A DNA stretch of 64,000 nt, from positions 3,669 to 67,668 of the forward strand of contig JANMYM010000009.1 of assembly GCA_031382085.1 (NCBI GenBank), written 5' to 3'. Below are positions 15,986 to 24,370 of this stretch, piece after piece. The translations under genes and the position numbers were made by a program. The stretch comes from UBA964 sp031382085 (GTDB taxonomy: Bacteria; Pseudomonadota; Gammaproteobacteria; Steroidobacterales; Steroidobacteraceae). Positions within the stretch are counted from its first letter, which is position 1; the number at the start of each line of letters is the position of its first letter. The notes beneath the pieces were generated by a model. The model did not search any database. It was not told where the DNA came from and saw nothing but the letters and a program-made list of their open reading frames with translations.

Positions 15986-16159
15986 TTTTCGTCTGCGGGA
16001 ATGCCGATTTCGGGCAATTCAGCGCCGCAAACGGGCCTTCCGGGGGTGGCAGGGCTTGCGATTTCGCGAGACACGCTCCAGCCTGTTAGCAGGCCACCTT
16101 AACTCCCATACCATATAAAAAAGCATCAGTTCAGATGAATCGGCGACAATAGCGACACT

Positions 16160-18193
16160 TTGAAAAAACGACAGCAACAAGCATCGCGGCCACGCCGCGA
16201 CTCACACTCAAATTCCCAGCCGCGGCGCCAGGGGCTGCAACGCCAGTCTCGCGGCGGCGGCAAATCACCCGCACCCAGCCTTCCCGGGGAAATCGTCGGC
16301 ACCGTCAGCGCGCACCGCGACGGTTTCGGTTTTGTACGATCCTCTGACTGGACCACGAGCGTCTTTCTTCCGCATCGCGAGATGACCGGGCTGATGACCG
16401 GCGATCGCGTGCGTGTTGCGACGCGGCGCGAAAGCGATGGCCGTTATTCCGGCCGCATGATTGAAATCGTTGAACACGGCGTCAAGAAATTTCTGGGTAC
16501 GGTGCTGGCCCAGGGTCGCAGCGTCCTTATCGAAGCGGCAGACCGCAGGCTCAATCTGCGCTGTGCGGTAGCACCTGCGGACCTCAATGGCGCCCGCAAC
16601 GGCGACTGGGTCATCGCCGCGATCACGCGCTATCCGGCCGAAGGGCGCGGCGCGGTTGCCCGTGTCACGGAGGTGCTGGATCCTGAACGCCCGTTGCCGA
16701 TGGCGCATGCGGCGGCGATGGCGCGCTTCAACCTGCCGAGCGAGTTTCCGGAAGCGGTCATGCGCGATGCTGCCCGACACGGTAGCGCGGTGCAGCCCCG
16801 TGACCATACGCAGCGTGTGGATTTGCGCGAGTTACCGCTGGTGACGATCGATGGCGATGACGCACGCGATTTCGACGATGCGGTGTACGCCGAGCACAAC
16901 GACCAGGGCTATCGACTGCTGGTCGCTATCGCCGATGTCAGCCACTATGTGCGCCCCGGCACGGTGCTCGACGATGAGGCACGCCTGCGCGGCACCTCGG
17001 TGTATTTTCCGCGGCGCGTGCTGCCGATGCTGCCGCCGGCGCTGTCCGATCACTTGTGTTCGCTCGCCCCCGAAGTGGATCGGCTCTGTCTCGTTGCCGA
17101 CATGCGGCTCAACAAGCGTGGTGAACTGCAGGGCACGCGCGTTTATCCCGCCATCATGCGCAGTGCGGCGCGATTGACCTACACGCTGGCTAACGCGGCA
17201 CTGTTCGAGAAGGAGCCTGCCGCGCGCCGCCAGCTTGGGTCCCTGTGCAAATCACTTGAGCCACTGGTCGACGTGTTCCGCCTGCTGGAGAAGGTGCGCC
17301 GCAAGCGCGGCGCGCTGGAATTCGACAGCAGCGAAATCAATTTCGAGTTCGATGCCAACGAAAGAGTGCGCGGTATCGCCCAATACGCGCGCAACGATGC
17401 GCACCGGCTGATCGAGGAGTGCATGATCCTCGCCAACGTCGCGGTGGCGCGCGAAATGCTCGCTGCTGGCCAGCCGGCGCTGTACCGCGTGCATGGTCAG
17501 CCGGATCCGGAAAAAATCGAGAAACTGGTCGCGACGCTGTCTTTGTTAGGTATCGCGGCACAGCTGCCGGAGGAGCCGACCACCGCGGATTTGCGCGCGA
17601 TCCCGGAGCGGCTGGGCAAGAGCGACCTCAGGCCGCTGGTGGAGTCGCTGGTGGTGCGTTCGCTGCAGCAGGCCCTGTACCAGGTGCCTAACATCGGGCA
17701 CTTCGGACTGGCGCTCAAGGAGTATGCGCATTTCACCTCGCCAATCCGGCGTTATCCGGACCTGGTGGTGCATCGGCGCCTGCGCGCCATGCTGGACGCC
17801 AAGGACCCCTGCGGTGCGACTCCCGAAGAAGCCCCGCTGACAATTGCCGGCGTTGAGCTGTCACAGCTTGAGCGGCGGGCCGAAGAGGCCGATCGCTACG
17901 TCGATGCCTTCCTGAAATGCAGCTACCTGCGCGAGCGCATCGGCCAGACGTTTGAAGGCCTGATCACGACAGTGACCGAATCCGGCTGCTTCGTGCAGCT
18001 CACGGTTTTGCAGATCGACGGCCTGCTGCGGCTCGATGCAAGGGGCCAGGGCGACTTCGTGATGGCCGAGCATGGCCAGGCCTGGGTTGGCCGCCGCAAT
18101 GGTCTTGAGCTGCGTGTCGGCTTGAGGATCCGCGTGATCGTCACGGCTGCTAACATGGTAGAAGGCCTGATCGACCTGGAACTCGCGCCCTGA
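16160..18193 (+). CDS. rnr: Ribonuclease R, compact form
   Basis: A 677-residue 3'-to-5' exoribonuclease. A TTG start is assumed (MKKRQQQ after a short AT-rich leader with TATAAA at 16114-16119). The order is a basic low-complexity N-terminus, cold-shock/OB domain (EIVGTVSAHRDGFGFVRSSD), RNB catalytic domain with DGDDARDFDDAVY near residue 231 holding the metal-binding Asp residues, and a C-terminal S1 domain ending VEGLIDLELAP. Compared with the 813-residue E. coli enzyme it lacks the N-terminal helix-turn-helix and the lysine-rich tail. It degrades structured RNA and is followed within 10 bp by rlmB, the usual partner. Confidence 0.93.
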   Translation: MKKRQQQASRPRRDSHSNSQPRRQGLQRQSRGGGKSPAPSLPGEIVGTVSAHRDGFGFVRSSDWTTSVFLPHREMTGLMTGDRVRVATRRESDGRYSGRMIEIVEHGVKKFLGTVLAQGRSVLIEAADRRLNLRCAVAPADLNGARNGDWVIAAITRYPAEGRGAVARVTEVLDPERPLPMAHAAAMARFNLPSEFPEAVMRDAARHGSAVQPRDHTQRVDLRELPLVTIDGDDARDFDDAVYAEHNDQGYRLLVAIADVSHYVRPGTVLDDEARLRGTSVYFPRRVLPMLPPALSDHLCSLAPEVDRLCLVADMRLNKRGELQGTRVYPAIMRSAARLTYTLANAALFEKEPAARRQLGSLCKSLEPLVDVFRLLEKVRRKRGALEFDSSEINFEFDANERVRGIAQYARNDAHRLIEECMILANVAVAREMLAAGQPALYRVHGQPDPEKIEKLVATLSLLGIAAQLPEEPTTADLRAIPERLGKSDLRPLVESLVVRSLQQALYQVPNIGHFGLALKEYAHFTSPIRRYPDLVVHRRLRAMLDAKDPCGATPEEAPLTIAGVELSQLERRAEEADRYVDAFLKCSYLRERIGQTFEGLITTVTESGCFVQLTVLQIDGLLRLDARGQGDFVMAEHGQAWVGRRNGLELRVGLRIRVIVTAANMVEGLIDLELAP

Positions 18194-18203
18194 CTTCTTG
18201 CGC

Positions 18204-18950
18204 ATGAACCGTCCGCAGAACAACATGGTTTTCGGTCTGCATGCGGTACGCAGCGTGTTGCGCGCCGATCCGGGCCGCGTGCTCAGCCTGCGAATTGCCA
18301 CGGCGCGCGAGGATCAACCGGTCGCAGAGATCCTACAACTGGCGCAAGCCGCCGGCATCAGGGTGCAGCGTGCGCAGCCGCGCGAGTTCGAGCAGTGGCT
18401 GGGTGAGGAAGCTGTGCATCAGGGTGTGTTAGCGGAAATAAGAGCGCTGACTGCCACCCGCGAGAACGAATTGCTGAGTGCGCTGACCGGTGTCGAAAAT
18501 CCACTGATTCTGGTGCTGGACGGTGTGCAGGACCCGCACAACCTGGGCGCCTGTTTGCGCACCGCTAATGCCTGCGGTGCACTGGCCGTGCTGGTGCCGA
18601 AAGATCGCTCCGTACAAATGAATGCTACGGTTCGCAAGGTCGCGGCTGGCGCCGCGGAATTCACGCCGGTCGTGAGCGTGACCAACCTGGCGCGGACTTT
18701 GCGCCTGCTCAAGGACGCCGGGCTGTGGATTGTCGGCGCTGACGCCGAGGCGCAGCAGCGAGTGTCCGAGGTCGACCTGCGGGGGGGCATAGCGCTGGTC
18801 ATGGGTGCGGAAGGTGCAGGCCTTCGGCAGCTAACACGCGACACCTGCGACCTGTTGGTGAAATTGCCGATGACCGGCCAGGTGGAAAGCCTGAACGTGT
18901 CTGTGGCCGCAGGGATGCTGCTGTACGAGGCCTGCCGCCAGCGCAGTTGA
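18204..18950 (+). CDS. rlmB: 23S rRNA (guanosine-2'-O-)-methyltransferase RlmB
   Basis: A 248-residue SpoU/TrmH-class SPOUT methyltransferase. The ATG at 18204 gives MNRPQNNMVFGLHAVRSVLR, the standard family start. The N-terminal substrate-binding domain is followed by the knotted catalytic domain with LDGVQDPHNLGACLRTANAC, ALVMGAEGAGLRQLT and MTGQVESLNVSVAAGMLLYE, the three SpoU motifs. It modifies G2251 of 23S rRNA in E. coli. It follows rnr closely and is probably cotranscribed. Confidence 0.95.
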   Translation: MNRPQNNMVFGLHAVRSVLRADPGRVLSLRIATAREDQPVAEILQLAQAAGIRVQRAQPREFEQWLGEEAVHQGVLAEIRALTATRENELLSALTGVENPLILVLDGVQDPHNLGACLRTANACGALAVLVPKDRSVQMNATVRKVAAGAAEFTPVVSVTNLARTLRLLKDAGLWIVGADAEAQQRVSEVDLRGGIALVMGAEGAGLRQLTRDTCDLLVKLPMTGQVESLNVSVAAGMLLYEACRQRS

Positions 18951-19002
18951 CCGGCCAGGCCGGGAAAATGTCAGGAAAATCACAGGATTCGGGTCGTCGG
19001 GC

Positions 19003-19031
19003 TTGCCCGGCCGACGCCCTCCGGCTATTCT
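19003..19031 (+). promoter_or_regulatory. Candidate promoter of the rpsF operon
   Basis: TTGCCC (19003-19008), a 17-base spacer and TATTCT (19026-19031) lie 70 bases before the rpsF ATG. The leader between contains a hairpin, GCCAC(A)CCC at 19053-19061 with GGGGTGGC at 19073-19080, in the place where S6:S18-type autoregulatory leaders occur. A match to that leader family is not claimed. Confidence 0.5.
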
Positions 19032-19101
19032 CCGCGCCCGATTCAAATCCTTGCCACACCCACGAGCCTCGCGGGGTGGCTTTAATCCACAAGGAGCACA
19101 C

Positions 19102-19488
19102 ATGAGGCATTATGAAATCGTAGTTCTGGTCCATCCGGACCAGAGCGAACAGGTCCCTGCCATGGTCGAACGCTATCAGGGCATGGTTGCCCAGAGCGGC
19201 GGCCACGTGCATCGTTTTGAGGACTGGGGCCGCCGGCAGCTGGCGTTCCCGATCGCCAAGGTCCACAAGGCGCACTACCTTCTGTTCAATATCGAAACCG
19301 ATCAGAAAACGCTCACCGAGCTGACAGGCGGCTTCCGCTTCAGCGACGCGGTACTGCGTCACCTAGTGGTCAAGATGGAAACGGCCGTGACCGAACCCTC
19401 GTCGATGGCGAAAGGCGAGGACGAAGAGCGCCGGGATCGTCGCGACGACATGGGCGATGACGACGACATGATGGGCGACAACCTGTAA
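19102..19488 (+). CDS. rpsF: 30S ribosomal protein S6
   Basis: A 128-residue protein with AAGGAG 7 bases before the ATG. The core MRHYEIVVLVHPDQSEQVPA through FRFSDAVLRHLVVKMETAV is typical S6. The C-terminal tail is strongly acidic (ends DDMGDDDDMMGDNL), like the poly-Glu tail region of enterobacterial S6. It forms a heterodimer with S18 on the 30S platform, and rpsR follows after 10 bp. Confidence 0.97.
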   Translation: MRHYEIVVLVHPDQSEQVPAMVERYQGMVAQSGGHVHRFEDWGRRQLAFPIAKVHKAHYLLFNIETDQKTLTELTGGFRFSDAVLRHLVVKMETAVTEPSSMAKGEDEERRDRRDDMGDDDDMMGDNL

Positions 19489-19498
19489 GGGCCGACAC

Positions 19499-19738
19499 AT
19501 GAACAATGGAAAACAATCGCGGTTCAATCGCCGCAAGAAATACTGCCGCTTCACCGCCGAAGGCATCACGCAGGTGGACTACAAGGACGTAGGCCTGCTC
19601 AAGAGCTTCATCACGGAAACCGGCAAGATCGTGCCGAGTCGTATCACGGGCACCAAGTCGTTCTTTCAGCGCCAGCTGTCGACCGCCATCCGTCGCGCGC
19701 GATTTCTCGCGTTGCTGCCGTACACCGATCAACACTGA
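19499..19738 (+). CDS. rpsR: 30S ribosomal protein S18
   Basis: A 79-residue protein, full length for S18. It begins MNNGKQSRFNRRKKYCRFTA and ends LALLPYTDQH. The conserved KIVPSRITGTK and RQLSTAIRRARFLALLPY segments are present. It lies between rpsF and rplI in the usual operon. Confidence 0.97.
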   Translation: MNNGKQSRFNRRKKYCRFTAEGITQVDYKDVGLLKSFITETGKIVPSRITGTKSFFQRQLSTAIRRARFLALLPYTDQH

Positions 19739-19746
19739 GGCCCGCC

Positions 19747-20196
19747 ATGGATGTCATATTGCTAACGAAAGTGGCGAACCTCGGCAACATCGGGGATCGC
19801 GTCAAGGTGAAGTCCGGCTACGGCCGCAACCTTTTGTTGCCGGCCGGCAAGGCCACGCTGGCCACGCCTGCTAACATCAAGCGCTTTGAGGCGCAACGCT
19901 CTGAGTTCGAGCGCATTGCGCGCGAGCATCTCACCGGCGCCGCCGAGCGTGCCGAAGCACTCAAGGGCTTCAAGGTCAGCATCACGGCCAAGGCGGGTAG
20001 CGAAGGGAAGCTGTTCGGCTCGGTCGGAACCAGCGACATCGCTGAAGCCTGCAGCGCCCAGGGCCACAAGGTTGCGCGCAGCGAAGTGCGCATGCCTAAC
20101 GGTCCGCTGCGTACCGTGGGCGACCATGTCGTCGTGTTGCATCTGCATACCGACGTCAATGTCGAGCTGCCGGTCAGCATCGTCGCGGAAGAGTAA
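19747..20196 (+). CDS. rplI: 50S ribosomal protein L9
   Basis: A 149-residue protein, the standard L9 length. The N-terminal domain MDVILLTKVANLGNIGDRVK with KSGYGRNLLLPAGKA is diagnostic. A long connecting helix and a C-terminal domain (EGKLFGSVGTSDIAEA) follow. It is third in the rpsF-rpsR-rplI operon, 8 bp after rpsR, with dnaB 15 bp further on. Confidence 0.97.
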   Translation: MDVILLTKVANLGNIGDRVKVKSGYGRNLLLPAGKATLATPANIKRFEAQRSEFERIAREHLTGAAERAEALKGFKVSITAKAGSEGKLFGSVGTSDIAEACSAQGHKVARSEVRMPNGPLRTVGDHVVVLHLHTDVNVELPVSIVAEE

Positions 20197-20211
20197 AGGC
20201 GGGCCGGAAAA

Positions 20212-21582
20212 GTGATCCAGGAGGCGCTCCGCACGCCCCCGCACTCCGTCGAGGCGGAGCAGTCCGTGTTAGGCGGCCTGATGCTCGACGGCTCCGCCTG
20301 GGACAATGTCGCTGACGTAATCCGCAGCGAAGATTTCTATCGCGCGGATCATCGGCTGATATTTGAGGCCATTTCCCAGCTGGCCGCGCACATGAAGCCC
20401 TGTGATGCGGTCATGGTCAGCGAACAGCTCGCGCGTTCGGGGAAACTCGAAGAGGCGGGCGGGCTGGCCTATCTTGGCAATCTGGTGCGTGAAACGCCGA
20501 CCGCGGAAAACGTACGCGCCTATGCCGATATCGTCCGCGAACGCTCCTTGTTGCGGCGCCTGCAACAGGCCGGATCGGAAATCGCCTCGTCGGTGCATCA
20601 CAACGAAGGCGAAACGGTGCGCGAGCTGGTCGACCGCGCCGAACAGAAGGTTTTCGACATCGCCGAGGCCGGGTTCCGTGGCCGCAGCGAAGGTGCGGTG
20701 CGCGTCAGTCACATGATGCAGCCGTTGATCGACAAGATCGACGACTGGCAGTCGAACCCGAATGCGCTGCGCGGCCTGCCCACCGGCTTTGACGAATTCG
20801 ACAAGAAGACGGGCGGCCTGCGGCCTGGCGATCTGGTCATCGTTGCCGGGCGCCCATCGATGGGCAAAACCACGCTGGCGATCAATATGGCTGAGTACGC
20901 GGCGCTCAAGCAGGGCGTCAAGGCCTCGGTTGCGATCTTCTCGATGGAAATGCCGTCCGAGCAGTTGCTGACGCGCATGCTGTCGTCGGTTGGCCGCGTC
21001 TCGCTGACCCACATCCGCAGCGGTCAGCTGACGGATTCGGACTGGAACCGGGTTTCCGGCGCGGCTGGGCAGCTGTCCGAGTCCAAGATATTCATCGACG
21101 AGACGCCCGCGTTGACGCCCACCGACCTCCGTGCTCGCGCGCGGCGCATCAAGCGCGAGCATGGCCTCGATCTGATCGTGGTTGACTACATGCAGTTGAT
21201 GCAGGTGCCGGGCACCAAGGAGAATCGCGCGACTGAAATAGCCGAGATTTCACGCGGTTTGAAGGCATTGGCCAAGGAAATGCATGCACCGGTGATCGCG
21301 TTGTCGCAGCTGAACCGGGGTGTCGAGCAACGCGTCGACAAGAAGCCCGTGATGTCGGATTTGCGTGAATCCGGCGCCATTGAACAGGACGCGGACATTA
21401 TCCTGCTGATCTACCGCGAAGAAGTCTACGACAAGAACACCACCAAGCGTGGCATGGCCGAAATCGATATCGCCAAGCATCGCAATGGCGAAACCGGCAC
21501 GTTCGTGCTCACCTTTCAGGGCCAGTTCACTCGCTTCATCAATTATGTGCCGGATGCCTACGCCGAGGGCGTGCTGCGTTAG
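20212..21582 (+). CDS. dnaB: Replicative DNA helicase DnaB
   Basis: A 456-residue protein with a GTG start. The N-terminal domain holds PHSVEAEQSVLGGLML and the linker helix precedes the RecA-like motor. Walker A is GRPSMGKTTLAINMA near residue 219, and Walker B is LIVVDYMQLM. SDLRESGAIEQDADII and the C-terminal IDIAKHRNGETGTF are family signatures. It has no intein. It unwinds the fork as a hexamer and loads primase. Its position after rplI and before alr is the classic gammaproteobacterial order. Confidence 0.97.
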   Translation: MIQEALRTPPHSVEAEQSVLGGLMLDGSAWDNVADVIRSEDFYRADHRLIFEAISQLAAHMKPCDAVMVSEQLARSGKLEEAGGLAYLGNLVRETPTAENVRAYADIVRERSLLRRLQQAGSEIASSVHHNEGETVRELVDRAEQKVFDIAEAGFRGRSEGAVRVSHMMQPLIDKIDDWQSNPNALRGLPTGFDEFDKKTGGLRPGDLVIVAGRPSMGKTTLAINMAEYAALKQGVKASVAIFSMEMPSEQLLTRMLSSVGRVSLTHIRSGQLTDSDWNRVSGAAGQLSESKIFIDETPALTPTDLRARARRIKREHGLDLIVVDYMQLMQVPGTKENRATEIAEISRGLKALAKEMHAPVIALSQLNRGVEQRVDKKPVMSDLRESGAIEQDADIILLIYREEVYDKNTTKRGMAEIDIAKHRNGETGTFVLTFQGQFTRFINYVPDAYAEGVLR

Positions 21583-21585
21583 CTT

Positions 21586-22674
21586 ATGACGCGCATCATT
21601 CGCGCGGTCATCGATACCGCCGCCCTGCAGCACAACCTGCGGCGCATGCGCGAGATTTCGGGTGCGCGTGTCATGGCGGTGGTCAAGGCGAATGCCTACG
21701 GTCACGGGCTGGTGCAGGCTGCAAATGCGCTGCGCGAGGCGGATGCGTTTGCGGTCGCGCGACTTGATGAGGCCATGCAATTGCGCGCCGCTGGCATACG
21801 CCAGCCCATCGTAGTGCTCGAAGGCGTGTTCTCGCCGCTTGAGCTTAAGAACGCCGCGGAAACCAATATCGAGCTGGTCGTGCACGAACCCGAGCAGCTC
21901 AAGCTGCTGGAGCTGTCAGCTAACAAGCATGCGTTTGCGTTGTGGCTGAAAATTGATACGGGCATGAACCGCCTCGGTTTTCGGCCCGAGTCTTTCCCCG
22001 AGGTCTGGCGCCGTCTCGATGCGCTGCGGGTCGCGCCGCGCATCCGCCGCATCATGACGCACCTGGCCCGGGCCGATGAGCCCGAGGAGGCCATGACGCG
22101 GGATCAGCTGGCGAGATTTGCGCTGCTGATGAAATCACTGGCCGGCAAGGGATTGCAGGCAGAGACCAGCATCGGCAACTCCGCGGGTTCGTTGCTATGG
22201 CCCGAGGGTCGCGGCGACTGGGTGCGACCCGGTCTCGCGCTCTACGGCGTGTCGCCGATCACCGGCAGACTGGGCGTCGACTTCGGGCTCAAACCAGTGA
22301 TGACGCTGGATGCCGCAGTGATCGCAGTGCGGCAGGTACGGCGCGGCGAAACAGTGGGCTACGGCGGCACCTGGCGCGCCGAGCGCGACAGCATCGTTGC
22401 CATCATCGCGGCCGGCTATGGCGACGGCCTGACGCGGCAGCTGCCGTCGGGTACGCCGATCATTATCGATGGCCACGCGGCGAGACTCGCGGGCCGCGTG
22501 TCGATGGACATGATCGCAGCGGATATCACCGAGCTGACAAATATTGCGGTCGGCAGCCGCGCGCAGTTGTGGGGTCCACAACTGCCGGTCGAGACCATTG
22601 CGAAGTTCGCCGGTACTATCCCGTACGAAATCGTCTGTGGCGTCAGCCAGCGCGTGCCACTGGAAATTGCCTGA
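21586..22674 (+). CDS. alr: Alanine racemase
   Basis: A 362-residue PLP enzyme, full length. The cofactor lysine is K34 in AVVKANAYGHG. The second catalytic site with the Tyr loop is in VGYGGTWRAERDSIVAII followed by AGYGDG. It makes D-alanine for peptidoglycan. It begins 3 bp after the dnaB stop and converges on the FHA gene, whose stop is 10 bp away. Confidence 0.95.
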   Translation: MTRIIRAVIDTAALQHNLRRMREISGARVMAVVKANAYGHGLVQAANALREADAFAVARLDEAMQLRAAGIRQPIVVLEGVFSPLELKNAAETNIELVVHEPEQLKLLELSANKHAFALWLKIDTGMNRLGFRPESFPEVWRRLDALRVAPRIRRIMTHLARADEPEEAMTRDQLARFALLMKSLAGKGLQAETSIGNSAGSLLWPEGRGDWVRPGLALYGVSPITGRLGVDFGLKPVMTLDAAVIAVRQVRRGETVGYGGTWRAERDSIVAIIAAGYGDGLTRQLPSGTPIIIDGHAARLAGRVSMDMIAADITELTNIAVGSRAQLWGPQLPVETIAKFAGTIPYEIVCGVSQRVPLEIA

Positions 22675-22684
22675 GCCGCCGCTC

Positions 22685-23422
22685 TCAGGTGTGGAAAAAA
22701 CCCATCTTGACGCCGGCGAGCTCGAGCACGTCGTTGTCCTTGAGCCTGTGTGCCGTGGCGCCCAGCTCCTCGCCATTGACCTTGGGCGGCGATTGTTCCT
22801 TGGCGCTTTCCACGTGAATCAGGAAATACCCGTCCTGGCGCCGCGTGATGGCGGCCACCTGCACGCCCGGGCGGCCCAGCGTTGTTAGGGCCTTGACCAG
22901 CTCCAGTTCGCGGCCGGCGAACTGCCCGGACAGGACCTGCAGCTTGGCCTTGCGAATGGCGAGCTGGCTCTCGGCCACGACGCGCCGGTCGCCAGCGCCG
23001 TTGGCCTTATTGCCGGGCGCGGCGCCACGTGCATTGTTCTGTGAATCGACGCGCGCTTCGGCGCGGCGAATCATGTCCACCGGGCGTGCCGATGGCTGGA
23101 TCACCATGGTCTTTTCGAATTCGTCCTGTTGCTGGTCGTCTTCGACGTAACGCAGTTGATGGTGGCCGATGGTGACAATGTCACCATGCTGCATCGCGTG
23201 TTTCTTGATCAGCTTGCCGTTGACGTAGGTGCCATTGGTGCTGTTCAGATCCTCAAGAAAAGAATCATTGAGGATGTTGATGATCAGCGAATGATGGCCA
23301 CTGACCGCCGGATTGTCGATCCGGATGTCATTGTCCTGGAGGCGGCCGATGGTATACCGCTCCTTGTTCATGGTGTACTCGGCCGTTGTCTGGCCATCGA
23401 GGCTCAATATCAGCCTGGACAT
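22685..23422 (-). CDS. Tandem FHA-domain protein
   Basis: A 245-residue cytoplasmic protein. The first FHA domain (residues about 20-95) has all hallmarks: IGRLQDNDIRI, then SGHHSLI and STNGTYVNG, which bind phosphothreonine. A linker rich in Ala/Asn/Gly follows. The second FHA-like domain (about 165-240) keeps TLGRPGVQVAAI and KVNGEEL but lacks a clear SxxH, so it may not bind phosphopeptide. It lies just downstream of the PP2C phosphatase gene (25-bp gap) in an apparent operon. A Ser/Thr kinase partner would be expected, but none is in the window. Confidence 0.88.
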   Translation of the reverse strand: MSRLILSLDGQTTAEYTMNKERYTIGRLQDNDIRIDNPAVSGHHSLIINILNDSFLEDLNSTNGTYVNGKLIKKHAMQHGDIVTIGHHQLRYVEDDQQQDEFEKTMVIQPSARPVDMIRRAEARVDSQNNARGAAPGNKANGAGDRRVVAESQLAIRKAKLQVLSGQFAGRELELVKALTTLGRPGVQVAAITRRQDGYFLIHVESAKEQSPPKVNGEELGATAHRLKDNDVLELAGVKMGFFHT

Positions 23423-23446
23423 AGATTTTATTCAGTCCTGTAAGCG

Positions 23447-24283
23447 TCAGGAAAACCAGCGAAGCACTTTATCCATCACGCCGCGACGTGCCGGGAAGGA
23501 CTCCATGACCTGTGCCATGAGCACGGATATGTTGTCCCGGCCCCCGTTATCGTTGGCCAGTTGGATCAATTGCTTGGCGACCGTGTCTAGGTTAGCACCA
23601 AAGGTGTTTACGGTTAAGTGTATGTCGGCATCCTCCACCATATCCGACAGCCCATCTGAACATATGAGGTAGCGGTCGCCTTTCTGCACCACGTCTTCCT
23701 GGATTTCGACCTCGACCGACGGTTCGACCCCCAACGCCCGGGTCACGTAGTTTTTGTTGGCGGCCCGCTGGGCTTCTTCTGGTGAGTAAAACCCCCGGTC
23801 CACGAGCTCCTGCAGGAGTGAGTGGTCCGACGTTACCTGTTCCAGCTTGTTGCCGCGTACCCGATACATGCGCGAATCGCCGACGTGGGCAATGGTTACA
23901 CGATCGTCGTAGAACAGGGCGCCGACCACCGTGGTGCCCATGCCCTCGCATTGCGGTTGGGTCTTGGCCGTCTGAAAAATGACCTTGTTAGCCCGCAGCA
24001 CCGCATCGCGCAGCACGATGCTGCGGCGGGTGAGGCCGGTGGCCTGATCGGTGGCGCTCAGGTCCTCGTGGTCGGCCGAATCCCGCACCAGATTAACGAT
24101 GGTCTTGACCGCAATTCCGCTGGCGACCTCGCCCGCGTTATAGCCGCCCATGCCGTCGGCGAGGACCATCAGCCCCAGATCTCCATCAAAGGCGATAGTG
24201 TCCTCGTTGTGCTCGCGGACCTTGCCGGTATGGCTCTGGCCCACGAGTTTTACTTTAGAGCGCAGGCTCACGTCTGCTGCCAT
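23447..24283 (-). CDS. PP2C-family serine/threonine phosphatase (Stp1/PppA-like)
   Basis: A 278-residue metal-dependent phosphatase. Key motifs in order are VREHNEDTIAF, LADGMGGYNAGEVAS, VVGALFYDDRVTIAHVGDSRMYR, YLICSDGLSDMVED and GGRDNISVLM. These include the metal-binding Asp residues. It removes phosphate from Ser/Thr residues of regulators. With the adjacent FHA protein it makes a phospho-threonine module like those controlling type VI secretion or the cell envelope. No such target genes are nearby. Confidence 0.93.
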   Translation of the reverse strand: MAADVSLRSKVKLVGQSHTGKVREHNEDTIAFDGDLGLMVLADGMGGYNAGEVASGIAVKTIVNLVRDSADHEDLSATDQATGLTRRSIVLRDAVLRANKVIFQTAKTQPQCEGMGTTVVGALFYDDRVTIAHVGDSRMYRVRGNKLEQVTSDHSLLQELVDRGFYSPEEAQRAANKNYVTRALGVEPSVEVEIQEDVVQKGDRYLICSDGLSDMVEDADIHLTVNTFGANLDTVAKQLIQLANDNGGRDNISVLMAQVMESFPARRGVMDKVLRWFS

Positions 24284-24370
24284 CCTCGGTTGTCGGCTTC
24301 AAAAATCAAACAAACGGCGCCATTCTAATCCTGACAGGGGCTTGCCATACCGTAGCATTGCGATCCCGGT

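Noticed and set aside
19032..19101. An S6:S18-type autoregulatory leader before rpsF
   Set aside because: There is a hairpin in the leader, but I cannot match the conserved core of that RNA family, so it is only noted under the promoter.
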